Source of the DNA: Microvirga flocculans ATCC BAA-817
Lineage (GTDB): Bacteria > Pseudomonadota > Alphaproteobacteria > Rhizobiales > Beijerinckiaceae
Reading direction: 5' to 3'
Assembly: GCF_000518665.1 (NCBI RefSeq)
Contig: NZ_KI912469.1
Coordinates: forward strand, 189,376-253,375
Length of the DNA stretch: 64,000 nucleotides
Part shown: piece by piece, positions 7,455-16,105 of the stretch
How the letters are laid out: each line of letters opens with the position of its first letter
Position numbering within the stretch: position 1 is the first letter of the stretch
Translations under genes and position numbers: made by a program
Notes under the pieces: generated by a model
Databases searched by the model: none
What the model was told of the DNA's origin: nothing
Seen by the model: the letters and a program-made list of their open reading frames with translations, nothing else

Positions 7455-9995
7455 CTAATGAGGCCCAGCCTGGACTCGCGTCAGCGGCGAGCCATCCACC
7501 GCGGTGGCCTGCGCATTCTCGAGTTTCCTGACGTCGTCAGGCGACAGGGTCGGCCGGTCCAGCTTGATCGTGAGCCTGTTCAGCTTGGCGGTCAGCGGGA
7601 AGGGCGGCTTGTAATCCGCATCGTTCACGCCGGTGAGCGTGTCCGAGCCGATGTCGAAGGCCTCGTCCCATTGCAGGATCATCGGCAGCGTCTGCGGCAA
7701 CGCGATCGTCTGCACATCCTTTCCATCCACCTTGAGCGTGCCGGTGCCGGAGCGGCCGACACCGCTCATGTTGTTGAAGGCAAGGGTGCCGGGGCCGAGG
7801 CCGTCGTACTTGAAGGCGAATTCCACAATGTGCTTGCCGGGCGCGAGGGCGTCAGGACCCTCCCATTTGACGCGCTTCAAATCGATCAGATTCCACAGGA
7901 AAACCGGCTTGCCCTTGAGCAGGTAGAAGCCGTAGCCGGCAAAGCGCCCGCCCGAGGTCAGAATCATGCCTTCGGCTCCTCCCGGCGGCACCTCGATGTC
8001 GGCGGTAATCGTGTAGGATGTGTTCAGCAGCAACGGCGAGTCGCCCTGCGGCAACCCGGTCATCGGCTGAGTGTAGACGAACTCGGAGCGCCCCGCCGTG
8101 ATGTTCGGGCGCGGCGCAACGATGCGCGCGGCGACCGAGGCATCCATCGGGAACACCTGGCGCTTCTGTGCCTCCGCGACGAACATCCGTTTCAACTCCT
8201 CCACCTTCTGCGGGTTCTTGTCCGCCACGTCGGTGGTCTGGTTGAAGTCGGTGCGCAGGTCGTAGAGCTGGAGCACCTGGTTGTTCAGCGGATCGGTATT
8301 GGCCGCGCCGAACGCCTCCCACGGGGCCCGGTTGACCTTGGTGCTCAGGAACCAGCCGTCGTGATAGAGCGCCCATTGCCCGAACATCTCGAAATATTGC
8401 GTCGTGTGCTGCGACGGCGCTTTGGCGTTCGCGGCATCGAAGGTGTAGGCGAAGCTCGTGCCTTCGATCGGCGCCTGCCTGATGCCGTCGACCGTATCCG
8501 GCGCCGCGATGCCGGCGGCTTCGAGGATCGTGGGCATGACGTCGACGACATGCACGAACTGTTCGCGCAAGGCTCCTTTGTCCTTGATGCGCGCAGGCCA
8601 GGAGACGGCCATGTTCTGATTGATGCCGCCGAGCTGCGAGGCGTTCTGCTTGAACCATGAGAACGGCGTGTCGAAGGCCCAGGACCACCCGGCGGACATA
8701 TGGTTGTAGGTCTGCTCGGTGCCCCAGACGTCGTAGAACTTCATCTGGACATCGACGGGCAGCTCGTTGAGGCCGTTGAAGAACGCCACCTCGTTCGGTG
8801 TGCCCATCGGCCCGCCCTCGGCGCTGGTGCCGTTGTCGCCGTTGATATAGATGATCAGCGTGTTGTCGCGCTGGCCGATGTCGTCGAAGGCCTGGATCAC
8901 GCGCCCGATCTCGTGGTCGCTATAGGCCGCGTAGGCCGCGAAGATCTCAGCCTGACGGATGAACAGCTTCTTCTCATCGGCGGAGAGCGAGTCCCATTCC
9001 TTCAGCACGTCCTTGGGCCAGGGCGGCAGCTTGGCATCCTGGGGGATCACGCCGAGCCGCTTCTGGTTCTCGAAGATGCGCTCCCGCAGCTTGTTCCAGC
9101 CCTCGTCGAAGAGGTGCATGTCGCCGATCTTCTTGATCCACTCCGCCGTCGGATGATGCGGCGCGTGCGTGGCGCCGGGCGCGTACTTGACGAAGATCGG
9201 CTTGCCCGGCTGGATCTGGTGCATCCGGTTGACATAATCGACGGCATCGTCGGCCATGGCGGTGACCAGGTTCCAGCTCCCTGCCGGCTTGCCTTCGAAG
9301 GGATAGATCTGCGTCGTGTTGCGGAAGAGGTTCGGTTGCCACTGGTTGGCGTCGCCGCCGATGAAGCCGAAGAAATACTCGAAGCCCATGCCGCCCGGCC
9401 ATTGGTCGAAGGGCCCGGCCTGGCTCGCTGCGAAGGCGGGCACGTTGTGATCCTTGCCGAACCATGAGGTGGCGTAGCCATTGTCCTTCAGAATGCGACC
9501 GACGGTGGTTTTGTCCTTGGTGATGATGCTGTTGTAGCCGGGAAAGCCCGTGGACTGCTCGGAGATGACCCCGAAGCCCGCCGAGTGGTGATTGCGCCCG
9601 GTCAGGAGCGCGGCCCGGGTCGGGGAGCACAAGGCCGTGGAGAACATGCGGTTGTAACGCAGGCCTTCGTTGGCGACGCGATCGAGCGCGGGCGTCGGGA
9701 TGACACCGCCGAAGGTGCTGGGCACGCCGAAGCCGGCATCGTCGGTGATGATCAAGAGGACGTTGGGCGCGCCCTGCGGGGGTACGATGCGCGGCGCCCA
9801 CCAGGGCTTCGACTGCAAGGCATTGTCCTGGATCACGCCGCCGAAAGCCGGGTCCGGAGCGGGGAGCTGCCGTCCGTCGATCGTGGTGGTGGCATCCGGT
9901 GCGCCGGGCGTGCCGGTGACCTGCTGGGCCTGGACCACGGAAATCGCCAGGAGACTGGCGGCGGCCAGAGACAGGGTGACTGATGTCGATTTCAT
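7455..9995 (-). CDS. Exported arylsulfatase
   Basis: 846 aa. Periplasmic sulfate-ester hydrolase of the type I (formylglycine) family. Signal peptide ~1-24. The metal-binding LLIITDDAGFG is at 80-90. The sulfatase signature CSPTRAALLTG begins at Cys123, the residue converted to formylglycine. A large C-terminal beta-rich extension (about residues 600-835) is typical of the long bacterial arylsulfatases. The start is fixed by an AAGGAT ribosome site and the signal peptide; in-frame sequence further upstream is not convincing. No maturase (FGE or anSME) gene is in the window. Substrate is unknown. Confidence 0.9.
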   Translation of the reverse strand: MKSTSVTLSLAAASLLAISVVQAQQVTGTPGAPDATTTIDGRQLPAPDPAFGGVIQDNALQSKPWWAPRIVPPQGAPNVLLIITDDAGFGVPSTFGGVIPTPALDRVANEGLRYNRMFSTALCSPTRAALLTGRNHHSAGFGVISEQSTGFPGYNSIITKDKTTVGRILKDNGYATSWFGKDHNVPAFAASQAGPFDQWPGGMGFEYFFGFIGGDANQWQPNLFRNTTQIYPFEGKPAGSWNLVTAMADDAVDYVNRMHQIQPGKPIFVKYAPGATHAPHHPTAEWIKKIGDMHLFDEGWNKLRERIFENQKRLGVIPQDAKLPPWPKDVLKEWDSLSADEKKLFIRQAEIFAAYAAYSDHEIGRVIQAFDDIGQRDNTLIIYINGDNGTSAEGGPMGTPNEVAFFNGLNELPVDVQMKFYDVWGTEQTYNHMSAGWSWAFDTPFSWFKQNASQLGGINQNMAVSWPARIKDKGALREQFVHVVDVMPTILEAAGIAAPDTVDGIRQAPIEGTSFAYTFDAANAKAPSQHTTQYFEMFGQWALYHDGWFLSTKVNRAPWEAFGAANTDPLNNQVLQLYDLRTDFNQTTDVADKNPQKVEELKRMFVAEAQKRQVFPMDASVAARIVAPRPNITAGRSEFVYTQPMTGLPQGDSPLLLNTSYTITADIEVPPGGAEGMILTSGGRFAGYGFYLLKGKPVFLWNLIDLKRVKWEGPDALAPGKHIVEFAFKYDGLGPGTLAFNNMSGVGRSGTGTLKVDGKDVQTIALPQTLPMILQWDEAFDIGSDTLTGVNDADYKPPFPLTAKLNRLTIKLDRPTLSPDDVRKLENAQATAVDGSPLTRVQAGPH

Positions 9996-10454
9996 GTCCG
10001 CGATCCTTGGGCGAGGGGCGAAGAGGAACTCAGAACAGGCAGGCCGGACATGCCTCTGCGGTGTCCGCCCGGGCATGCTGGGGCGCCATCTCAATCTGCC
10101 TGCCCGGGAGGGACATTTCTTGACAGAATTGGCCAGGACTCCTCGTCCTATCCGAAAGGGTCGCGATCCTATCCCGATGGTCCGACCGTCGGCCCGGGGC
10201 CAGGGGCTGCCGGATCGCCGTCTCCCGCAAAGGACGCCATTCGCCATGACGGCCGTCCATGCCGTTCGGACGCGCGGGCTTCTAGAAGGGTTACGCCATG
10301 TCCCGCGCATGGTGCTTGAGGGAGACCTGCAAGGACGTTCACGGAGACGCCGACTCCGGGCGATCTGTCGCGAGGCCGGTCAACTTTCTGAAAATGCGGC
10401 CCTTTTCCGCGCCGCTCCATGCCCTACTTGAGGATATCGGCATCGGTCGTTCCA
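9996..10454. other. Gene-free stretch upstream of the arylsulfatase
   Basis: About 460 bases with no convincing gene on either strand. Short frames exist, but their codon use is poor and they lack ribosome sites. It presumably holds the arylsulfatase promoter and leader; no specific operator was recognised. Confidence 0.5.
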
Positions 10455-10520
10455 GAAAAAAACCCCGCCCAGGGGCAGGGTTTGAGTGATCTCCTCGCCT
10501 TCGGTTGTCAAGCCGAAAAC
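10455..10520 (-). ncRNA. Candidate small RNA, about 66 nt
   Basis: The minus strand has a hairpin with stem TTCGG/CCGAA and then a strong intrinsic terminator: stem AAACCCTGCC / GGCGGGGTTT with one G-U pair and a 7-T tail. A sigma-70-like promoter sits at the right distance upstream. No coding frame with a ribosome site precedes the terminator, so a free-standing sRNA is the simplest reading. A GAGGAG stretch between the hairpins is unpaired. Not matched to a named family. Confidence 0.45.
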
Positions 10521-10526
10521 AAGGGT

Positions 10527-10555
10527 ATTAAGGCACATGAAGTAGACAAGGTCAA
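10527..10555 (-). promoter_or_regulatory. Sigma-70-type promoter for the small RNA candidate
   Basis: The minus strand reads TTGACC, 17 bases, then CTTAAT, close to the alphaproteobacterial housekeeping consensus with ideal spacing. The predicted start site is near 10520. Confidence 0.5.
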
Positions 10556-10747
10556 CTTAACTTAATAGTATTTTAAGTAATATTTTTTCCGATTACTCGG
10601 ACTATATTCTTGTTGCCAAAAGTAGTAATACCTTTTTGCCTCTTGAATACATACAGTTTTGGTGAGTGTTGCTTCTTTGCAATAGATTTTCTCGCGAAAG
10701 TTGACGTAAGTTTCTACCGTGAGTCCTCACGCAAAGGGGTTACGGTT

Positions 10748-11518
10748 ATGAGAAATTGCGTTCTTCGCCTCTTGTCAGGGGTTGCCGGTCTTACGCTCGC
10801 TGCAGCCGCAGTCTCCGCGGCAGACCTCGCCCGGCCGGCTCCTCCCCCGGTCATTGCGGCGCCCCCGATCTTCACCTGGACCGGCTTCTATGGCGGTATC
10901 AATCTCGGTTGGGGCTGGCGCGACAGCAATCGGGAAACGGTTGTCCTGGGCGGCGCCGTTCCCGGGACGCTGTACTTCCCGGATAACGGTGACGGCGGTT
11001 TCACCGGCGGCGCCCAGATCGGCTACAACTACCAGATGGGCTCCTTCGTGATCGGTGTCGAGACCGATATTCAATGGGCCGATACCAACTCGGATGAAAC
11101 GGTAGCGTTCATTCCGGCCGGGGCGCCCGGCACCTTCGTGCCGGGTGAGTTCAGCAACGACTTCTCGGACTGGTTCGGCACGCTGCGTGCCCGCGCTGGC
11201 GTGGCCTTCGACCGCGTGTTGATCTACGCCACCGGCGGTCTCGCCTATTCGGATAACAACACCGGCTGGGTGGCCGGTGGCGGCGTCGAATGGGCCCTGC
11301 CCGTGAACTGGTTCGGTTCCTCAGCGGTCACGTTCGGCGTCGAGGGACTCTGGCTCAGCTTCAACAACGACAATAACAACAACTTCAATGGATTCGTCGG
11401 CACCTTCACGCCTGCCGGCGGAGCTCCCATTGCTGTGGTTGCCCCTGCCGTGGGGAACGACGACAACGACTTCTTCGTCGCCCGCGCCAAGCTGAACTTC
11501 AAGTTTGGCACGTACTGA
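10748..11518 (+). CDS. Outer membrane beta-barrel protein (Omp25/Omp31-like)
   Basis: 256 aa. Signal peptide ~1-24 ending VSAAD. It is followed by the WTGFYGGINLGWGW motif typical of rhizobial Omp25/31-type porin-like barrels, alternating Gly/aromatic strands, and an aromatic C-terminal residue region (KFGTY) recognised by the BAM machinery. An AAAGGGG ribosome site lies just before the ATG; in-frame codons upstream fall in an AT-rich leader. The ~200-base leader (10560-10747) is markedly AT-rich, as expected for a highly expressed surface protein. Confidence 0.88.
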   Translation: MRNCVLRLLSGVAGLTLAAAAVSAADLARPAPPPVIAAPPIFTWTGFYGGINLGWGWRDSNRETVVLGGAVPGTLYFPDNGDGGFTGGAQIGYNYQMGSFVIGVETDIQWADTNSDETVAFIPAGAPGTFVPGEFSNDFSDWFGTLRARAGVAFDRVLIYATGGLAYSDNNTGWVAGGGVEWALPVNWFGSSAVTFGVEGLWLSFNNDNNNNFNGFVGTFTPAGGAPIAVVAPAVGNDDNDFFVARAKLNFKFGTY

Positions 11519-11541
11519 CCGTCCGAAGTCTCGACGATCGG

Positions 11542-11569
11542 AGGCCCGGGGGTTCCCTCCGGGCCTTTT
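11542..11569 (+). terminator. Terminator after the outer membrane protein gene
   Basis: Stem AGGCCCGG / CCGGGCCT with a 9-base loop and TTTT, starting 24 bases after the stop. Confidence 0.7.
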
Positions 11570-11730
11570 GCATGACGGGCTCCAAAAGAGAAAGGCCGCG
11601 ACCGTCCTTGGAAAGGATCTGTGGTCGCGGCCCCGGCCCGTGTTTGCCCCCACGGGAAGCTATGCCCTAGACCCTGAAAACGTGACCTCAATGAGGCGCT
11701 GTCCGGGTCAAAAAATATTTCAAAAACTTT

Positions 11731-11755
11731 GGAACCAACGGGACTCAAGAGCGTT
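11731..11755 (+). promoter_or_regulatory. EcfG-type general stress promoter motif
   Basis: GGAAC, 16 bases, CGTT matches the alphaproteobacterial EcfG (general stress response) -35/-10 pattern in sequence and spacing. It lies in the gap between the outer membrane protein gene and the convergent ligase gene, with no protein gene after it, only a short terminated unit. Confidence 0.5.
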
Positions 11756-11761
11756 TATAAG

Positions 11762-11828
11762 CATCTCCGGTCATTTTGCCCCTACGGCCGGACACCTTAG
11801 AGCACCTGCGAAGGTGCTCTTTCTTTTT
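11762..11828 (+). ncRNA. Candidate stress-induced small RNA, about 65 nt
   Basis: Starting about 7 bases after the EcfG-type -10, the transcript would fold into hairpin 1 (TCCGG...CCGGA, with a loop containing UUUUGCCCC) and end in a clean intrinsic terminator (AGAGCACCT-GCGA-AGGTGCTCT plus TTTCTTTTT). No ribosome site or coding frame of note lies within it. A C-rich exposed loop is seen in other stress sRNAs such as Caulobacter GsrN; homology to that RNA is not claimed. Confidence 0.45.
11799..11828 (+). terminator. Intrinsic terminator of the small RNA candidate
   Basis: A 9-bp perfect stem with a GCGA tetraloop and a T-rich tail. It is 230 bases beyond the outer membrane protein terminator, so it belongs to a separate transcript. 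Apart from these units the gap 11570-11969 shows nothing recognisable. Confidence 0.75.
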
Positions 11829-11969
11829 GAAAACGTTCGACTTTTCCGAACTTCTCGAATCACTGGCAGGCTTGAGCTTATGAAGGGCGAGTCCCGGGTT
11901 CAAGCGCTTAAGTTTGATGGAACTTTGTATCCGCGCAAAGCTGCATTGCTGAAATGAAAGCGATGCGCC

Positions 11970-13202
11970 TCAATTATATTGACGCTCGTCTGCAATGACC
12001 CTGCCGTCGTTCGGCAGGTGGCCAGGCGGTACGAGCGAGACCGATCCCTTCAGCTTTGTGACGCCTTGAAGGGTCGCGCCGATGGCGGCGACGAGATCTT
12101 CGCTCGGTGCCGCCGTTTCAGCGGCCAGCGTCATGACATCCGTTTCGCCCTCACGGGTGACGACGAGGCGCAGGCGGCCCAGTTCGGGGTGGCGGCGGCC
12201 GATCTCCGCGATCTGTTCCGGCCTGACGAACATGCCCTTGATCTTCGTGGCCTGATCGGCCCGGCCCATCCAGCCCTTGATGCGCATGTTCGTGCGCCCG
12301 CAGGGGCTTTGGGCTGCCATCGCGGCGGTCAGATCGCCGAGCGCGAGCCGGATGAAGGGACGGTGCGGATCGAGCGTCGTCACCACGATCTCGCCGACCT
12401 CGCCCTCCGGAACCGGGTCGCCGGTGCCGGGGCGGACGATTTCGACGATGATGTCCTCGTTCACGACCAGGCCCTCGCGGGCGGGGGTCTCGTAGGCGAT
12501 GAAGCCGAGATCGGCCGTGGCATAGGCCTGATAGGCCTCGATTCCCTTCGCCGAGAATTCCTCCTGCAGGGATTTCGGGAAGGCTGCGCCCGATACGAGC
12601 GCCCGCCGGATGGAGGACAGGTCGCGCCCTGCCGTTGCCGCGCCGTCGAGGAGGATCTTGAGGAAATCCGGCGTGCCGCAATAGGCGGCCGGGCGGTAGG
12701 CCTCGATCAGCTCGAGCTGCTGTTCCGTATTGCCGGGCCCGGCGGGAATGACCGCGCAGCCGAGCGCCCGCGCGCCGGAATCCATGATGAAGCCGCCCGG
12801 CGTCAGGTGATAGCTGAAGGTGTTGAGCACCACGTCGCCGCGCCGGAACCCGGCCGCGAACAGCCCGCGCGCCGACCGCCAGGGGTCGGAAGTGGTGGCC
12901 TCCGGCTCGAAGATGGGGCCGGGCGAAGTGAAGAGGCGTCCGAACGAGCCCGATGCTCCGGCGACGAAGCCGCCGAAGGGGAGGGCCGCTTTCTGCAAAG
13001 CCGGCAATTCGGATTTGCGCAGCACGGGCAAAGCGGCAAGGGCCTCGCGGCTGGTGATGCCGGCGAGGTCGATGTCCTTCAATCGCTCCGCATAGGCGGG
13101 AGCCTTGGCCGCCTGTTGCAGGATCTCCGGCAGGCGCGCGAAGAGCGCGGCTTCCCGCTCCGCAGGATCGCGGGTTTCAAGAGTATCGTAGTGATCGGCC
13201 AA
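11970..13202 (-). CDS. PaaK-like phenylacetate-CoA ligase family protein
   Basis: 410 aa. Member of the adenylate-forming phenylacetate-CoA ligase group: ARLPEILQQAAKAPAYAERL at the N-terminus, a central AYCGTPDFL/ALVSGAAFP region, and the C-terminal GRADQATKIKGMFVRPEQI hinge typical of PaaK. The usual SSGTTG phosphate loop is altered to GASGSFG near residue 82, so activity or substrate may differ from classic PaaK. It closes the minus-strand HAAT transporter cluster, suggesting CoA activation of an imported carboxylic acid. Confidence 0.8.
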   Translation of the reverse strand: MADHYDTLETRDPAEREAALFARLPEILQQAAKAPAYAERLKDIDLAGITSREALAALPVLRKSELPALQKAALPFGGFVAGASGSFGRLFTSPGPIFEPEATTSDPWRSARGLFAAGFRRGDVVLNTFSYHLTPGGFIMDSGARALGCAVIPAGPGNTEQQLELIEAYRPAAYCGTPDFLKILLDGAATAGRDLSSIRRALVSGAAFPKSLQEEFSAKGIEAYQAYATADLGFIAYETPAREGLVVNEDIIVEIVRPGTGDPVPEGEVGEIVVTTLDPHRPFIRLALGDLTAAMAAQSPCGRTNMRIKGWMGRADQATKIKGMFVRPEQIAEIGRRHPELGRLRLVVTREGETDVMTLAAETAAPSEDLVAAIGATLQGVTKLKGSVSLVPPGHLPNDGRVIADERQYN

Positions 13203-13301
13203 GGCCCGTCTCCGTTCGAATGCGGTCGCTCATCGAAAGTCCGCCTCCGGACGGAGCCGGCGGCGGGCTGAACAGGATGGGCCGGGCGCTGGCGGGACAG
13301 C

Positions 13302-13691
13302 TCAGGCGCGGGCCGCGTGCGTGTCCGGGAGCGAGGCTTGCAGAGGGTCGGGGCCGAACTGGTTCGGGCCGACGGTGCCCCGCTGGCAGAAGAACACGAT
13401 GAGGATGATGGCCCCGATCAAAGGGATGAAGCCGATCAGAAGCCACCAGCCCGATTTCTCCAGGTCGTGCAGGCGGCGGACGCCGGCGGAAATGCTGGGG
13501 ACGAGAAGAGCCAGCGTGGCGACGAGGTAGAAGACCGGCGTTTCGTCGAAGAGCACGGCATCCAGAATGCTCGTGGCAATGTTCGCGATCACGATAAACA
13601 GAAAGAAGTACCAATATTCCGAACGCTGCGCGCGCCCTGAAAAATTGGCGTAGTTGTTGAGACAGGTTCTGACGGCTTGTCCGAAATTCAT
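13302..13691 (-). CDS. DUF805 membrane protein
   Basis: 129 aa. Typical DUF805: an aromatic N-terminal segment (NFSGRAQRSEYWYFFLF), then three or four membrane helices and the conserved RRLHDLEKSGWWLL. Function of the family is not established. It lies between the transporter ATPase gene and the PaaK-like gene on the same strand. Confidence 0.85.
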   Translation of the reverse strand: MNFGQAVRTCLNNYANFSGRAQRSEYWYFFLFIVIANIATSILDAVLFDETPVFYLVATLALLVPSISAGVRRLHDLEKSGWWLLIGFIPLIGAIILIVFFCQRGTVGPNQFGPDPLQASLPDTHAARA

Positions 13692-13795
13692 GGAAGACCC
13701 CCCGGAAGATGCAGCGTGAGTCTATTTTCCTCACGGCATCCGACCGTAAGAACGGATATGACGTTGCGTCAAGTGCGGTTCGGCACATGGCGTCC

Positions 13796-14644
13796 TCAGG
13801 CAAGCCAGCGCTTGCGGCGCTTGTAGCTCTTCACCGCGCGAAAGGACTTGCGGTCGCCTTCCGAGACGCCGAGGTAGAATTCTTTCACGTCCTCGTTCTC
13901 GCGCAGCATCCGGGCGGGACCGTCCATCACCACGCGGCCGGTTTCCAGAATGTAGCCGTAGGTGGCGTATTTCAGCGCCATGTTGCTGTTCTGCTCGGCG
14001 AGCAGGAAGGACACGCCCTCCGTCGCATTGAGCTTGCGCACGATCTCGAAGATCTCCTCCACGATCTGCGGGGCGAGACCCATGGAGGGCTCGTCGAGCA
14101 GGATCATGGATGGCTTCGACATCATGGCGCGGCCGATGGCGCACATCTGCTGCTCGCCGCCGGACGTGTAGCCCGCCATGGAGCTGCGGCGCTGCTTCAG
14201 GCGCGGGAAGTATTCGTAGATTGCCTCCAGGTCCCGCTTGATGGCGGCGTTGCCGTCGCAGCGCGTGAAGGCGCCGGTGAGCAGGTTCTCCTCGATGGTG
14301 AGATGGCCGAAGCAGTGCCGGCCTTCCAGCACCTGGATGCAGCCGCGGCGCACCAGTTCGTTGGGCGAGAGCCTGTCGACCCGCTCGCCGTTGAACTCGA
14401 TCGAGCCCTTCGTCACCTCGCCGCGTTCGGCGTGCAGCAGGTTGGAGATGGCTTTCAGGGTCGTCGTCTTGCCCGCGCCGTTCGCGCCGAGCAGCGCCAC
14501 GATGCCGCCCTTGGGCACGCTCAGCGACACGCCTTTCAGCACGAGGATCACATGGTCGTAGACCACCTCGATGTTGTTGACGGTCAGGACGGCTTCGGCA
14601 TTCTGCGGCTGGCCTTGTGGCTGTATTTGTGCAGCACTCGACAT
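13796..14644 (-). CDS. livF: HAAT-family ABC transporter ATP-binding protein (LivF-like)
   Basis: 282 aa. Walker A GANGAGKTTT near residue 53, signature TSGGEQQM near 160, Walker B MILLDEPSMGLAP near 180. It has a ~30-residue N-terminal extension rich in Gln and a basic C-terminal tail (YKRRKR) beyond the usual ~235-aa LivF core. One of two ATPases of the transporter encoded upstream. Whether branched-chain amino acids are the substrate is doubtful given the CoA ligase neighbours. Confidence 0.85.
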   Translation of the reverse strand: MSSAAQIQPQGQPQNAEAVLTVNNIEVVYDHVILVLKGVSLSVPKGGIVALLGANGAGKTTTLKAISNLLHAERGEVTKGSIEFNGERVDRLSPNELVRRGCIQVLEGRHCFGHLTIEENLLTGAFTRCDGNAAIKRDLEAIYEYFPRLKQRRSSMAGYTSGGEQQMCAIGRAMMSKPSMILLDEPSMGLAPQIVEEIFEIVRKLNATEGVSFLLAEQNSNMALKYATYGYILETGRVVMDGPARMLRENEDVKEFYLGVSEGDRKSFRAVKSYKRRKRWLA

Positions 14645-14662
14645 CGACGGTCCTTCCTCGAT

Positions 14663-14687
14663 TTCCCTCCCCGCAAGGGGGAGGGAA
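14663..14687 (-). other. Intercistronic hairpin between binding protein and livF genes
   Basis: Ten-bp stem TTCCCTCCCC / GGGGAGGGAA with a GCAAG loop in the 60-base gap after the binding-protein stop. No T-run. It probably stabilises or delimits the binding-protein mRNA segment; that role is inferred. Confidence 0.5.
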
Positions 14688-14704
14688 GACGTGGTGCGTT
14701 TGAA

Positions 14705-16027
14705 CTAGCTCGCCTTGTCGCAAGCCTCGGTCCGCTTGGGCCAGCCGGCGTTCTTCTCGGCATAGTCCTTCGCGGCGGCGTCGAGCTGCGCCTTGACGCG
14801 GTCCGTCATGGGCTCGATGGGAGCGGAGATCTTCACCCATTTCGTGCCGTCCCATTCCTGCATGAAGGCGGCGCGATGGCCGTTGTGGTCATTGCAGGAG
14901 AGGGCGAGCTGGTCGGTGAAGCCTTCGAGGCCGAGCTCCTTCAGGCGCGCGGGATCGAGCTTGATGTTCTCGAGGCCGCGGCGCACGTCCTCGCCCGTCA
15001 CGACCTTCTTGCCCGTGATCTTCTGGGCCTGGGCGATGCCCTCGGCGATCAGGAGAGAGTTGTAGATGCCGCGGTTGTAAAGCAGCTCGCCGACCTTGTC
15101 CTTCGGGGCCTTCGACAAGCCCTTGTCGACCACATGCTTCTGGATGTCCTGAATCGCCGGGAAATTCGTCCCCACCGCATGCCAGTTGAGCATCTTGAAG
15201 CCCTTGGCGCCTGCGCCGCCCGCACGGGCGTCGTCCTCGCCAGGCCACCAGATGGAGTAGAACTTGTCCATGGGATAGCCCGAGCGCACGGCTTCCTTCA
15301 CGGCGGCGCCGTTCATGGAGCCCCAGCCCCACATGATCATGTAATCGGGACGGTCGCGGCGCACGCTGAGCCATTGCGAGGACTGGTTCTGCATGTCCTG
15401 CGCGGCCACCGGATAGAGTGCGACCTCGAAGCCGATATCCTTCGCCATCTCCTGGAGCAGCGGGATCGGCTCCTTGCCGAAGGCGGCGTCGAGGTGGATG
15501 AAGCCGATCTTCTTGCCCTTCAGCTTGTCGAGCCCGCCCTCCTTCTCGCCGATATACTTGACGATCATCGACATGCCGTCCCAGTAGGTGGCCGGCGGGT
15601 TGAACACCCAGGGGAAGATGTCGCCGCGGGCCGAGGCGGAGAGGCCATAGGCCATGGACAGGATCGGGATCTTATCCACGGAGGCCCGCGGGATGAGCGG
15701 AAGCGTGATGCCCGTCGACCAGGGGTTGACCACGACCGGGTTCTTGCCCTTAACCGACTCGTAGCACTCGACGCCCTTCTTGGTGTCGTAGCCGGTCTCG
15801 CACTCCTCGAGCACGAGTTTCACCCCGCCGATGCCGCCGTCGCGCTCGTTCAGCATGCGCAGGTAATCGTGCATGCCGTCGGCGATATGGGTGCCCGAGC
15901 CCGCGAAGGGGCCGGTGCGGTAGGTGAAGAGGGGCACATAGACCGAGTCCTGCGCCAGGGCGGGCAGGGCGGTGCCGGCGAGCAGGGTCGCTGCGGCGAA
16001 TCCTAGACCAAGTTTGCGAAACGACAT
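14705..16027 (-). CDS. HAAT-family ABC transporter substrate-binding protein
   Basis: 440 aa. Periplasmic type I binding protein: signal peptide 1-25 (ending ALAQ), then two lobes with the LivK-like features LVLEECETGYDTKKGVECYE and WSTGITLPLIP. Larger than LivK (about 370 aa), a size seen in binding proteins for aromatic or other organic acids. It is placed between the permease genes and livF in one minus-strand run. Confidence 0.87.
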   Translation of the reverse strand: MSFRKLGLGFAAATLLAGTALPALAQDSVYVPLFTYRTGPFAGSGTHIADGMHDYLRMLNERDGGIGGVKLVLEECETGYDTKKGVECYESVKGKNPVVVNPWSTGITLPLIPRASVDKIPILSMAYGLSASARGDIFPWVFNPPATYWDGMSMIVKYIGEKEGGLDKLKGKKIGFIHLDAAFGKEPIPLLQEMAKDIGFEVALYPVAAQDMQNQSSQWLSVRRDRPDYMIMWGWGSMNGAAVKEAVRSGYPMDKFYSIWWPGEDDARAGGAGAKGFKMLNWHAVGTNFPAIQDIQKHVVDKGLSKAPKDKVGELLYNRGIYNSLLIAEGIAQAQKITGKKVVTGEDVRRGLENIKLDPARLKELGLEGFTDQLALSCNDHNGHRAAFMQEWDGTKWVKISAPIEPMTDRVKAQLDAAAKDYAEKNAGWPKRTEACDKAS

Positions 16028-16105
16028 GGCTGCGTTTCCTCCCGTTGCATCGGCTGAAGGGCCGAATTTGTGTTTCCCGTCTTGCGTCTCCTTGTGGGCC
16101 CGCCG

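Noticed and set aside
9996..10454. Several 60-90-codon frames upstream of the arylsulfatase
   Set aside because: They overlap each other on both strands, lack ribosome sites and show no conserved features.
11505..11957. 150-codon plus-strand frame after the outer membrane protein gene
   Set aside because: It crosses two intrinsic terminators and an EcfG-type promoter, has no ribosome site, and its codon use is unlike coding DNA here.
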